This document shows positions 18,736 to 27,525 of a DNA stretch of 64,000 bases, in pieces (position 1 is the first letter of the stretch; each line of letters opens with the position of its first letter). The translations under genes were made by a program, and so were the position numbers. The stretch is from NCBI RefSeq assembly GCF_900111765.1, contig NZ_FOIB01000006.1:1-64000 (forward strand). The letters are read 5' to 3'. The stretch is from Myxococcus fulvus. GTDB taxonomy: Bacteria; Myxococcota; Myxococcia; Myxococcales; Myxococcaceae. The notes under the pieces are model-generated. The model made no database searches. It had not been told where the DNA came from and worked only from the letters and a program-made list of their open reading frames with translations.

Positions 18736-18976
18736 CCTGGGGCCTCCGCTCTCGGACCGCGATACCGATACATTGTGAAGTCGAGGAACCTGGTCGCGTG
18801 GCGTCGTGACGCCGTGAGCGCCAGTCGACACGCGGACAGCAGGCTCACGCGATTTCGTCGCGGCCAGCGCGCGCAAGGGGATAGGGCGTTGGCGGGCTGC
18901 TCGCGAGAAGGCTCGAGCAGTCGCATGTTTCAGTCGCCCTGCCTTCACGAAGAGTTGCCCCGTGTCTCCAACCCCC

Positions 18977-20185
18977 ATGTCCTCGAAGTCCCTCATCTTC
19001 GCCATCGCCGCGAGCAGTGTCCTGTCGTGGGGCTGTGGCGAGCAGCCCGCACCCGCGCAGGAGATTGTCGACAACCTGATTCAGGCGGGTTTCCCCTCCA
19101 ATGACATCCAGGTCGTCGGGGAGCGCGTCTATGTCGGCAGGGACGCGGAGGTCACCCTGGAGGCCTCTCGCGAGATGTTGAAGGCCGCCGACTCCTCCGA
19201 GGAGCAGTACCGCACGACGAACCTCGTCGGAGCGGCCGTGACGAAGGTCTGCGTCAATGGCTCCGCCTTCACCGGGGTGTTCAGCACGGCGCTGGACCTG
19301 GCCATCCAGAACTACACGGAGCGCTCCCTTCGCTTCACGATGGCGCGCACGCCGAGCACCGGCTGCAGCTTCACCATCCAGGCCAACATCGACCCGAACA
19401 TGAATGGCGGCGTGGCGGGCTTCCCGGCCAATGGCCTGCCGTTCGGGTCCATCACCATCGGTGGAAGGCTCAGCCAGTACGGCGTCGACGTCATCGAGCA
19501 CGTCATCACGCACGAGCTCGGCCACACCATCGGCTTCCGCCACTCGGACTTCTACAACCGGACCATCAGCTGCGGCACGGGCGGCAACGAGGGTGACGCC
19601 GGGGTCGGCGCCATCCACATCCCCGGCACGCCGACCACCGCGTCCGTGGGCGGCTCCATCATGAACTCGTGCTTCCGCTCGGCGGAGACGGGTGAGTTCA
19701 CCGGCAGCGACGTCACGGCGCTGCTCGCGCTGTATCCGCCGGCGGCGGGCTCGCGGCTGTCCTTCCGCACCGCCACGGGGAACTTCCTGGTCGCGGAGAA
19801 TGGCGGCGGCACGTTCGTGGGCGCCGACCGGACGGCCATCGGCGACTGGGAGCGCTTCGGCTACGTCGACCTGAACGGCGGCGAGCTGCTCAACAACGAC
19901 CTCATCAACCTGCGCGCGGCCAACGGCCAGTTCGTGGTGGCGGAGAACGGTGGCGGCGGCGTGGTCAACGCGAACCGCGCGACGGCCCAGGGCTGGGAGA
20001 CCTTCCGCTTCATCAACCTGGAAGGCCGCAGCCGCTTCCAGGCCGGGGACCGCGTGGCCCTCCAGGCGTCCAATGGACAGTACGTGGTGGCGGAGAACGG
20101 CGGCGGCGGCAACGCCTCGGGCGCGGTCAACGCCAACCGCTCCGCCATCGGCGCGTGGGAGACGTTCGTCCTCTTCTTCCAGTGA
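18977..20185 (+). CDS. M57-type metalloprotease lipoprotein with fascin-like C-terminal repeats
   Basis: 402 residues. Signal with lipobox VLSWGC. HELGHTIGFRH at residues 179-189 is the HExGHxxGxxH zinc motif of the dual-action HEIGH (M57) peptidases, followed by SDFYNRTISC and IMNSC. The last 150 residues hold three beta-trefoil/fascin-like repeats (GNFLVAENGGG, GQFVVAENGGGG, GQYVVAENGGGG) likely to bind sugar or surface polymers. Probably a surface protease involved in predation or matrix processing. ATG 18977 is preferred over a GTG at 18962. A 240-bp gap precedes it. Confidence 0.9.
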   Translation: MSSKSLIFAIAASSVLSWGCGEQPAPAQEIVDNLIQAGFPSNDIQVVGERVYVGRDAEVTLEASREMLKAADSSEEQYRTTNLVGAAVTKVCVNGSAFTGVFSTALDLAIQNYTERSLRFTMARTPSTGCSFTIQANIDPNMNGGVAGFPANGLPFGSITIGGRLSQYGVDVIEHVITHELGHTIGFRHSDFYNRTISCGTGGNEGDAGVGAIHIPGTPTTASVGGSIMNSCFRSAETGEFTGSDVTALLALYPPAAGSRLSFRTATGNFLVAENGGGTFVGADRTAIGDWERFGYVDLNGGELLNNDLINLRAANGQFVVAENGGGGVVNANRATAQGWETFRFINLEGRSRFQAGDRVALQASNGQYVVAENGGGGNASGAVNANRSAIGAWETFVLFFQ

Positions 20186-20230
20186 CGACGGAGGGCTCCC
20201 ATCGGTGTGGAAGCCACTTCACGTGCGGCG

Positions 20231-20587
20231 TCAGCTCCGCGTCACCCGGAACCGGGTCACCCGGTCCTGGGCATCGAAGTCGATGATGAAGTACTCGTAG
20301 GAGACGCCCACGGGGGACACGCCCAGCTCGTAGACCTCGCTGGTCCCTCGGCGTTGCTCCGGCTCGCCGAGCAGCGTGCGCACCTCGTCGCGGCTCATGC
20401 CTTCCTTCAGGTGGTGCTGTTTGAGCGCGACCACCATGCCGACGCGCGGATTCTTGTCCGCGCCACTGGCCCGCTGCGCCTTCCACTGCTCCGAATCGAA
20501 GGCACTCTTCTGCGTCGTCGCCACCACGTAGACCCCCAGGCCTGTGAGCAGGAACAGCACGGCGCCAATCCCTGCCCGGCGCCGCAT
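20231..20587 (-). CDS. Small membrane-anchored protein with BamE/SmpA-like domain
   Basis: 118 residues from ATG 20587, which has GGAGG nine bases upstream. One N-terminal helix (AGIGAVLFLLTGLGVYVV), then LKEGMSRDEVRTLLGEPEQRR and YEYFIIDFDAQDRVTRFRV, the pattern of the SmpA/OmlA (BamE) fold. There is no lipobox Cys, so it is probably anchored in the inner membrane. It lies 30 bp downstream of the DUF6973 gene on the same strand and is likely cotranscribed. True BamE function in outer-membrane assembly is not implied. Confidence 0.75.
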   Translation of the reverse strand: MRRRAGIGAVLFLLTGLGVYVVATTQKSAFDSEQWKAQRASGADKNPRVGMVVALKQHHLKEGMSRDEVRTLLGEPEQRRGTSEVYELGVSPVGVSYEYFIIDFDAQDRVTRFRVTRS

Positions 20588-20617
20588 GTTCCCCATCCTC
20601 CGCGTGACCGTCACCTA

Positions 20618-21499
20618 TCAGTAGGGGTCGGCGTAGACGTCCCCGGGGGGGACGGGTTGTCCCCCGGTGCCCGGGACGAGGTTCGACAGTCCGTGCTGGT
20701 TGACGGGGACCTTGTTGCTCCACTGCAGTTGGTTCTGCTGGTCGAACAGCACCAGCTTGCCGTCGGTCACGGCCTGCTGGACCAGGGTGGCCAGTTCCTC
20801 GGGTGAGGCAGTGGGGTTGTCCAGGGCAATCTGCCGGCCGACCTGGTTGTTGTAGAGGTCCATCGCCTCGCGGTCCGCCGCGTTGAAGGGCATGCCTTCG
20901 TGGGCCGTGGCGAACTGCTTCGTCCACTCGGCGCCGAACTCGCGCGTCATCAGCGCATTCCAATAGGCATGGCGGAAGGCGTCGCGGTGACCATCCTGCC
21001 CCCTCCACTCATCCACCCGCGATTGCGGCACATGCTCCGGAGGCGTGCCCGTGGTGGGATAGAGCCGCGAAGACGTCTCGAGGGCCTGGTCCTTGATGTT
21101 GTTGAAGGTGTTCAGCCCCACGAGCCCACGCTGAGCCGCGAGCCCGTCCAGCATGCGTCCCTCGGTGGCGGTGACCTCGAACTCGGGCGCGAAGGGGATG
21201 GGGACGACGCCGCCCGCCTTCGGACTCCAACTGACGACCGCGTCATCCGCCGTCTGGAAGTCGCGCTGAATCTGAGCGAGGTCCGGACGGGCCGTGCTGC
21301 CGGGCTCGGAAGGTCCGGGCGACCGGGAGGCCTCGAAGGTATCCCTGCCATCCCACCCCGGCACCTCCGCGCGCCGCGAAGGCGCGGTGGGGGTCGAGGA
21401 GGTCGTCTCGTTCGTCGCCCGCGCCTGCTCGGCTCCGCCGACCCCGAGGCGTCGGGTGATGCTTCCGATGACATCCCTGCCGATGGATGTGATGGACAT
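20618..21499 (-). CDS. DUF6973 domain protein
   Basis: 293 residues. ATG 21499 is chosen over the long spurious upstream frame. An N-terminal region of low complexity (about 70 residues, including VPGWDGRDTFEASR) precedes a domain with GHRDAFRHAYWNALMTREFG, FATAHE and MDLYNNQVGRQIAL. The conserved His, Arg and Asp pattern matches DUF6973, found alone and in multidomain secreted or toxin-like proteins. No signal peptide is seen. A run of 14 G lies 8 bp before the ATG, where a ribosome-binding site is expected. The function is not known. Confidence 0.8.
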   Translation of the reverse strand: MSITSIGRDVIGSITRRLGVGGAEQARATNETTSSTPTAPSRRAEVPGWDGRDTFEASRSPGPSEPGSTARPDLAQIQRDFQTADDAVVSWSPKAGGVVPIPFAPEFEVTATEGRMLDGLAAQRGLVGLNTFNNIKDQALETSSRLYPTTGTPPEHVPQSRVDEWRGQDGHRDAFRHAYWNALMTREFGAEWTKQFATAHEGMPFNAADREAMDLYNNQVGRQIALDNPTASPEELATLVQQAVTDGKLVLFDQQNQLQWSNKVPVNQHGLSNLVPGTGGQPVPPGDVYADPY

Positions 21500-21507
21500 G
21501 GCGTGGT

Positions 21508-21521
21508 CCCCCCCCCCCCCC
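21508..21521 (-). repeat. Homopolymer of 14 G (14 C on the plus strand) at a ribosome-binding position
   Basis: Fourteen uninterrupted C on the plus strand end 8 bp before the minus-strand ATG at 21499. Read as mRNA it is poly-G at -9 to -22, exactly where a Shine-Dalgarno sequence belongs, and no other such sequence is present. Runs of this length are prone to slipped-strand change. Confidence 0.85.
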
Positions 21522-21621
21522 TTGGAAATAGGACTTTTCCGATTATCGATGTGGGTCGGGAGAAGTTGCGTGGGGGGGATGTGGGCTGGCCCGCACAGGT
21601 GGAGGGGCTCGAGCGGCTGGG

Positions 21622-22557
21622 TCACCCTGACCGGGCTGTCCGCCGGTACTCGCCGGGAGGCACGCCCATGTGTCGGCGGAACGCGCGATTGAAGGCGAAC
21701 TCCGACTCGTAGCCGACCCGGCTGGCGATGGTCGCGAGCCCCTCCTGGCCCTGTCGCAGCTGACGTGACGCCTCCTGCATCCGGAGCTGGGTGAGGTACT
21801 CCAGGGGCGCCATTCCCACCGCGTGGGTGAACCGACGCGCCAGCGTGGCCCGCGACGTGCCGGCGCGCTTCGCGAGCTCGTCCACCGTCCAGCTCCGTCC
21901 AGGGTCCGCGTGCATCCAGCCCAGCGTGCTCGCGAGCGTCCTGTCCCCGAGCGCGCCCAGCCAGCCCGCGCCTCCGGGGGGCTGGGTCTCGGCCCAGGCT
22001 CGCAGCACCTGGACCAGCAGGATGTCGAGCAGTCGGGACACCACGAGCGACGAGCCTCGCTCGCCCCGCGAGGCCTCGTTGTCGAGCAGGGCCACGGTGG
22101 GCAGCAGCGCCCGGGCCTCCTCGGACGCACCCCGGAGGTGCACCCGCTCGGGGAGCAGGCGCAGCACGGGATGAGCGCCCGGGTCGTCGAACGCGAAGGA
22201 GCCGCAGAGCAAGCGTGACTCCACGCCGGAGCCTCCCAGCACGTAGGCGGAGGCGTCCTCGCTCCGGTTCGCGAGCCAGGTCTCCAGCGCCATCTTCGGA
22301 CTGCGCGGCGAGTCCGCGAGCGCGTGTCCATCTCCGCGCGGCAGCAGCACGACATCCCCGGGCCCCAGGGGGAGGGTTTCTCCTCCCTGGACGAGGACCG
22401 AGGTGCCCGCGACGACGAGGTGCAGGGTGGCCGTCTGCGTGGGCGCCATGCGCAGCCCCCACGGGGCCCGCGCGACGGTGCGGCAGTAGAGCCGTCCTCT
22501 CAGCCGTGTGTGTTCCAGGATCTGTCCGAGCAGGTCGGAGCCAAGCGTGGGGTCCAT
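21622..22557 (-). CDS. AraC-family transcriptional regulator with cupin-type sensor domain
   Basis: 311 residues from ATG 22557. The sensor part reads ATLHLVVAGTSVLVQGGE and LPLGPGDVVLLPRGDGH, then SFAFDDPGAHPVLRLLPERVHLRG. The DNA-binding part has VDELAKRAGTSRATLARRF and LATIASRVGYESEFAFNRAF, ending GVPPGEYRR. Divergent from the small membrane protein gene at 22704, the likely target, with about 146 bp between starts. Confidence 0.92.
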   Translation of the reverse strand: MDPTLGSDLLGQILEHTRLRGRLYCRTVARAPWGLRMAPTQTATLHLVVAGTSVLVQGGETLPLGPGDVVLLPRGDGHALADSPRSPKMALETWLANRSEDASAYVLGGSGVESRLLCGSFAFDDPGAHPVLRLLPERVHLRGASEEARALLPTVALLDNEASRGERGSSLVVSRLLDILLVQVLRAWAETQPPGGAGWLGALGDRTLASTLGWMHADPGRSWTVDELAKRAGTSRATLARRFTHAVGMAPLEYLTQLRMQEASRQLRQGQEGLATIASRVGYESEFAFNRAFRRHMGVPPGEYRRTARSG

Positions 22558-22703
22558 GCCTCGCAGTATAGCCGTGGGCTGCCTGGAGCGCTCAGGTGGT
22601 GAGCGTTCCGGACAAAGAATCGAGACGACCGGGGATGGCGACCTCGAGCGCCGGGCGGCAGATTGTCCGCATGAAAACACGGCTCGCAGCAGGAGGAGAT
22701 GCC

Positions 22704-23150
22704 ATGGATACGACTTCAGCGCCTTTGTCCTGGAGGCTCGGTTCCCCCACCGCGTTGTTCACGCTGCTCCTGGGGGGCTTCATGCTCTACCTGAGTGTGG
22801 GAGGGCTGCTGAACCCGGTGGAGGCCGCTCGTGGGTTCGGGTTGCCGCTGACGGGCACGGAGGCGATTCCGTGGATGAGCGTCAAGGCCGGGCGGGACTT
22901 CGGCATCGCCCTGGCGCTCTTCGGCCTGGTGGCCGCGCGTCAGCGCAAGGCGGCGGGCATCTTCGTGGTCGCCTCCATCGCGATGCCCGTCACGGATGCC
23001 TTGACGGTGATGGGGCAGGGCGTGTCGTTCGCCTACGCGTTCGCCGTCCACGGCTCCGCCGTCATCTATGGCATCTGCCTGGGCTGGGCGCTGCTGCGCC
23101 CCGGGAAGGCTCGCGGTCAAGCGGGCCTCCCCGGGACACAGGGCCTTTAG
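22704..23150 (+). CDS. DUF4267-like small membrane protein
   Basis: 148 residues with four predicted membrane helices (ALFTLLLGGFMLYLSVGGLL, FGIALALFGLVAA, AAGIFVVASIAMPVTDAL, AVHGSAVIYGICLGWALL). The NPVEAARGFGLPL and MSVKAGRDFGIAL segments are typical of DUF4267 proteins. ATG 22704 has AGGAGGAG a few bases before it. Its partner is the divergent AraC-type regulator. The last 4 bp overlap the end of the convergent sugar dehydrogenase-like gene. No enzymatic role is known. Confidence 0.8.
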   Translation: MDTTSAPLSWRLGSPTALFTLLLGGFMLYLSVGGLLNPVEAARGFGLPLTGTEAIPWMSVKAGRDFGIALALFGLVAARQRKAAGIFVVASIAMPVTDALTVMGQGVSFAYAFAVHGSAVIYGICLGWALLRPGKARGQAGLPGTQGL

Positions 23151-26110
23151 CCTCCCGTCACCGGACAGGTGGCGGGCTCGACGTAGAAGCCCTCCCACGA
23201 GCCGCCGTCGGCGGGATTGCAGATGCCGCCGTTACCGCCGTTGCCGCTCTGGATGGGCGCGGCGAGCGTGTTCTCCTTCCAGTTGCGCGCGGTGCCCGTC
23301 GAGGACTCGAAGCCGTAGCGGTTGCGGCCGCCGAAGATGCCGCACGCGTGGCGGGTGAACGCCTCCGCGGTGCCGAGCGTGGCGTTCACGGTGAGCTGGT
23401 CCGCCACCACCGCCACGTAGGCGCCGCTCGCCGCCTTGAGCTTGTACTTCGTCCCACTGGTGACGAGCTCGAACACCTCGCCACCCGTCTGCGTCGTGCT
23501 GATGGCGGCCACCTTGCCCGTCCCATCCACCGTGAGCCACTTGTCGCTGCGCTCGCTCTGGATGCGCACGCAGCCCGCGGTGCCGCTCTCGATGTTGCAC
23601 GTCGCGTTGCAGCCATCACCCGGCTGGGTGTTGCCATCGTCGCACTGCTCGCCGCTCTCGAGGACGCCGTTGCCGCACACCGGGCCCGTGGTGCCACCCG
23701 AGCAGGCCACCGGCTCCAGGTAGAAGCCCTCCCATGTGCCCCCATCCGCCGGGTTGCAGGCGCCGCCGTTGCCACCGTCGCCGCTCTGGATGGGCCCATC
23801 CGGCGTCGTCTCCTTCCAGTGGGGCGCCGTCCCCACCGCGGCCTGGAAGCCGACGCGCGTGCGCCCGCCATAGCCACAGGGGTGCTGCGTGAACGACTCC
23901 CCGCTGGTGAAGTTGCCGCTCATCGACAGCTGGTTCGCCACCACCGTCATGAACGTGTCACCCGTCCCCTTGAGCTTGAACCGTGAGCCCACCGGGACCA
24001 GCTGGAAGATCTGCCCGCCCGTCTGCGCCGTGCTGCTGGCCACGACCTTTCCGGCGCCATCCACCGCGAGCCACTTGTCGCTGCGCTCGCTCTGGATGCG
24101 GTAGCAACTGCCGCCCGCCGTCTCCGTGAACGTGGCCGTGAAGCTGACCGCGCTGGAGGGCGTGGTGAAGGCGTGGGTTTGCGCGCCGCCGTCCGACCAC
24201 GACGAGAACGCCCAGAGCTTCCCGTTCGCGAACTGCGGGGACTCGACGCCCACCGAGCGGAGCACGCCGACCACGCCCGTCGTGGCGTGGGGCGAGGGGA
24301 CGGGGCGGCCGTCCATCAACACCTGCAGCCCGCCAGGCACGCTGCTCACCGTGATGGGGACGGTGACGGGGTGCACGTCGCGATACGTCGTGTGGGTGAG
24401 GCCGATGGAGTCGCGCACCGTGAGCCACACCCGGTACCAGACGTTGGCCGAGCTCTCGCCGATGTTCGGGATGGGCCAGTCACCGCTCGCGATGCCGGTG
24501 GTGTCGGGCATGGCGGGATGCGTGTGGGTGTCGTGGTGGAACACGATGCTCCACGTCATCGCGCTCGGCGGCAGCGAGCCATCCTCCTCGTCGCTGGCCG
24601 AGCCGGAGAACAACAGGTTCGTGGCGGCGGTGTAAGTCGTCCCCACGGTCGGCGTGAGAATCGTGGCCACCGGCGGCTTGTTGGACGTCACCGTCAGCAC
24701 GGCCTCCGTGCTGGTGGCCGTCCCAATCCCGTTGGTGATGACCACGCGGAAGCGCGCGTTGTCGTCGGTGAGCTGCGCGGCGCTCAGCGTATAGGTCGCC
24801 GACGTGGCGCCGGAGATGGCCGCGCCGTTGCGCTGCCACTGGTAGGTGAGGGGCTGCTCGCCGCTCGCGGACACCGTGAAGCTCGCCGGAGTGCCCGCGG
24901 AGACCAGGAGGTTCGCCGGCTGCTGCGCGATGGTCGGCGGCAGCGCGGCCGTGTAGGCGATGCGGCCCACCTGACCCGTGCCGCGCGCCAGGTAGTAGAG
25001 CGCGCCGTCGGGGCCCACATCGAGGTCCACCGGGCCCGCGACGCCCGTCGCGAACAGGGAGACGGCGCCGGTGGTCGGGTTGATGCGCGAAATCCAGTCA
25101 TTGGTGTAGTCCGCGAAGAAGTATTGCCCCAGGTACGCGCCCGGAAACGCGGAGACGCTCGGATTGTAGAAGGCACCTCCGGCGATGCAGTTGCCGGAGG
25201 CCGTGCCGGTGCCATGCGGGTACGCGAAGAACGGCTGCGTGAGCCCCGGGCGGTTCGTGAAGTAGCCCTCCGTCATCGGCCAGCCGTAGTTGGCCCCGGC
25301 CTGGCCGCGGTTGATCTCCTCCCAGCCGCCTTCACCCACGTCGTTGATGAACATGACCCCCGTGCCGGGCTGGAAGTCGAAGGTGAAGGGATTGCGCAGC
25401 CCCATGGCCCAGGTCGCCTTCGCCAGCCCCGTGGCCGTCGCGTAGAACGGGTTGTCCGTGGGGATGGTGCCGTCCGAGTTGAAGCGCAGCATCTTCCCCA
25501 GCGGCGTGTTCAGGCTCTGCGAGTTGGAGGAGACCGCGTTCTCGCCCACGGAGACGTAGAGCTTGTCATCGCGCCCGAAGCGCACCGCGCCGCCGTTGTG
25601 GTTGGCCGCGTCGAGCGTCGGGAGGTCGGCGAGCACCAGCTCGCTGCCGGGCACCACCACGTTGCCGTTGGCGGTGAAGCGGCTGACCCGGTTGTGGATG
25701 GTGCCGTCCACCGACGTGTAATAGACATACAGATGGTTGTTGCTCTCGAAGTTGGGGTCGAACGCGACGCCCATCAGCCCGCGCTCGTTGCCGGTGTCCA
25801 CCGCGAGCGTCATGAACGGAGCCGCCAGGAGCTGGCCGTTCTGGACCACGCGCAGCGCTCCGCTCTTCTCCGAGATGAACAGGCGCCCGTCGGGCGCGAA
25901 GGTCATCGTCGTCGGACCCCTCAGGCCGGTGACGAAGACCGAGTCGGCGAAGTGGGCGTCCTGGATGACGGCGCCCGCCCTCACGCCGGCGAGGTCCGAG
26001 GGCTCCGCCGAAGGCGTCGAACAACCCGTGACGAGGAGAAGGGCCACGCCCATGAGCGCGAGCGGCCTGGGCCACCCTGCGTCCGTGTACTTGCCTGCCT
26101 GTGTTTGCAT
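23147..26110 (-). CDS. PQQ-type glucose/sorbosone dehydrogenase-like lipoprotein with Ig-like, fascin-like and Cys-rich modules
   Basis: 987 residues. Lipobox LLLVTGC at about residue 29. Residues 50-390 form a soluble glucose dehydrogenase-like beta-propeller (TTMTFAPDGRLFISEKSGAL, GLMGVAFDPNF, HNGGAVRFGRDDKLYVSVGE, WAMGLRNPFTFDF, NYGWPMTEGY). An Ig-like domain follows (PPTIAQQPANLLVSAGTPAS), then a region with SGSASDEEDGSLPPSAMTW. Two near-repeated fascin-like units (CYRIQSERSDKWLAVDGAGK; CVRIQSERSDKWLTVDGTGK) flank CGNGVLESGEQCDDGNTQPG. Probably an outer-surface sugar-binding oxidoreductase or adhesin. Whether the PQQ and calcium ligands are complete cannot be judged here. Confidence 0.88.
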   Translation of the reverse strand: MQTQAGKYTDAGWPRPLALMGVALLLVTGCSTPSAEPSDLAGVRAGAVIQDAHFADSVFVTGLRGPTTMTFAPDGRLFISEKSGALRVVQNGQLLAAPFMTLAVDTGNERGLMGVAFDPNFESNNHLYVYYTSVDGTIHNRVSRFTANGNVVVPGSELVLADLPTLDAANHNGGAVRFGRDDKLYVSVGENAVSSNSQSLNTPLGKMLRFNSDGTIPTDNPFYATATGLAKATWAMGLRNPFTFDFQPGTGVMFINDVGEGGWEEINRGQAGANYGWPMTEGYFTNRPGLTQPFFAYPHGTGTASGNCIAGGAFYNPSVSAFPGAYLGQYFFADYTNDWISRINPTTGAVSLFATGVAGPVDLDVGPDGALYYLARGTGQVGRIAYTAALPPTIAQQPANLLVSAGTPASFTVSASGEQPLTYQWQRNGAAISGATSATYTLSAAQLTDDNARFRVVITNGIGTATSTEAVLTVTSNKPPVATILTPTVGTTYTAATNLLFSGSASDEEDGSLPPSAMTWSIVFHHDTHTHPAMPDTTGIASGDWPIPNIGESSANVWYRVWLTVRDSIGLTHTTYRDVHPVTVPITVSSVPGGLQVLMDGRPVPSPHATTGVVGVLRSVGVESPQFANGKLWAFSSWSDGGAQTHAFTTPSSAVSFTATFTETAGGSCYRIQSERSDKWLAVDGAGKVVASSTAQTGGQIFQLVPVGSRFKLKGTGDTFMTVVANQLSMSGNFTSGESFTQHPCGYGGRTRVGFQAAVGTAPHWKETTPDGPIQSGDGGNGGACNPADGGTWEGFYLEPVACSGGTTGPVCGNGVLESGEQCDDGNTQPGDGCNATCNIESGTAGCVRIQSERSDKWLTVDGTGKVAAISTTQTGGEVFELVTSGTKYKLKAASGAYVAVVADQLTVNATLGTAEAFTRHACGIFGGRNRYGFESSTGTARNWKENTLAAPIQSGNGGNGGICNPADGGSWEGFYVEPATCPVTGG

Positions 26111-26449
26111 TGTTGTCTCTTCCGGTCGAACAGGTTCACGCCGCCATGGGCCGCGTGGAGGGGGGAGTGATGTTTTCTCGTTTTACATTGAAGGCATGTT
26201 CGCGAGGGCATGGACGTGACATGCACGTGAGCGGTGCGTGGGCCCGCACACCTCGGCCTACCGCGCTGTCGCGTGCTGTTGGAGCCTTGAACCTGCGGCG
26301 GAAGCCGTGGCGTCGGGTGCCAACAACCGGTGGAGGAGGCTCGGCGCGGTTCTTCTCAGTTTTTTGGAAGTTCACGCATTTCGGTTCTATGTCTCCTGGT
26401 CAACACGCTGCCTGATGTCACGAAGGTCGGCCCAAAGGGAGCCAAGAGG
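26111..26449. promoter_or_regulatory. Divergent control region of sugar dehydrogenase-like and nuclease genes
   Basis: 339 bp without a gene. For the plus-strand nuclease, TTGGAA (26364-26369), a 17-bp spacer and CTATGT (26387-26392) form a plausible sigma-70-type promoter about 58 bp before the ATG. An A/T-rich patch at 26170-26190 (TTTTCTCGTTTTACATTG) may serve the minus-strand gene. No strong dyad was noticed. Confidence 0.4.
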
Positions 26450-27229
26450 ATGCGCATCCTGAGCAAGCTTTCCGTCGCGGTGGTGTCTGTCTTGTGGCTC
26501 GGCGGCTGTGACGCCCCGGGCCCGGACCTGGGCGGTGATGACGTCGTCCGCCAGCTGGAGCAGGACTTCGGTGGGCCCAGTGGCCTGATGGCCTTCTTCG
26601 ACAGCCACACGGAGGAGGAGATTCGTGGCGCGCTGAAGCCGTACGGCGTCGGCTATGTGCTCCACGGTGAGGTGAGCGAGGCGGCCATCCGGGACTGCCC
26701 GAAGTACTTCCCGTCGAGCGACCGGAACATCTGGCACAGCTTCGATGGCGAGTACTACTTCCTGGACACCGCGGGTCGGCCGAGCCGGGCGTACAAGAAC
26801 CTGCCGGCCATCGTCGCTGCGCCGCGCATCGACGCCTGTCAGACGAGCGTGGGGCAGTGGGGCGACGCGGAGAACCCCAGCAATGACTATGACGGCGGGC
26901 ACCTCATCGGCTCGCAGCTCGGCGGCTGGGGCGGGCGGGCGAACCTGGTGCCGCAGGACTCCAACTTCAACCGCGGCAACTGGGTGCAGCTCGAGAACAA
27001 GATGGCGAAGTGCGGGAGCCTGCCGAGCGGCCGGCTGCGCTACACCATCGGCGCGGGCTACCCGAACACCACGGCGTTGATTCCCAACACCCTGACGATG
27101 GAGATCCGGAACCAGACGTCGGGCGCCAGCGTGTCCCTGTCCTTCTCGAACACGGACGGCGGTGGCTCGGGCGGCACGGCGTCGCGGACCCGGGGCGTGG
27201 ACTGGCTGACCGGCCAGGGCTGCAACTGA
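26450..27229 (+). CDS. DNA/RNA non-specific endonuclease lipoprotein
   Basis: 259 residues from ATG 26450. Lipobox LWLGGC. The nuclease core reads NDYDGGHLIGSQLGGWGGRANLVPQDSNFNRGNW, with the DGGH form of the DRGH catalytic motif (His as general base) and the downstream Asn expected to bind the metal. This form is shared with secreted and toxin-type endonucleases of the NS_2 group. YTIGAGYPNT follows. A surface nuclease would suit nutrient scavenging from prey DNA or remodelling of extracellular DNA. A self-protecting inhibitor is not seen nearby. Confidence 0.88.
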   Translation: MRILSKLSVAVVSVLWLGGCDAPGPDLGGDDVVRQLEQDFGGPSGLMAFFDSHTEEEIRGALKPYGVGYVLHGEVSEAAIRDCPKYFPSSDRNIWHSFDGEYYFLDTAGRPSRAYKNLPAIVAAPRIDACQTSVGQWGDAENPSNDYDGGHLIGSQLGGWGGRANLVPQDSNFNRGNWVQLENKMAKCGSLPSGRLRYTIGAGYPNTTALIPNTLTMEIRNQTSGASVSLSFSNTDGGGSGGTASRTRGVDWLTGQGCN

Positions 27230-27525
27230 GCGAGGCTGTCGCGGGGCCCCCCCGCGTCCGAAGGCTCCTCACCTGAAGACAGGCCATGTGTCACCCATGC
27301 GGCTGGAGCTGGCTCGCGTCCGTGTCTCGCCCGCGAGCCAGCCCGGCGCCACGGCTCTGCGGGGCTCATGGGCGGCCCCCCGCGCGCGTGGGGCTGACGA
27401 CCTCAGAACGATGTCTCGCGCTGTGTTGCGCGCTCCCTGGCCGGGCGTGAGGTGTGGCTCCGCTGGTGTCCGTGAGGAGGACGGTCCATTCCGGACCTCA
27501 TCCTGTTCACGGGGGGAGTCACGCG

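Noticed and set aside
26450..27229. Nuclease considered as a toxin with an immunity partner
   Set aside because: It has its own lipobox signal and no small neighbouring gene that could encode an inhibitor; a surface or secreted nuclease is simpler.
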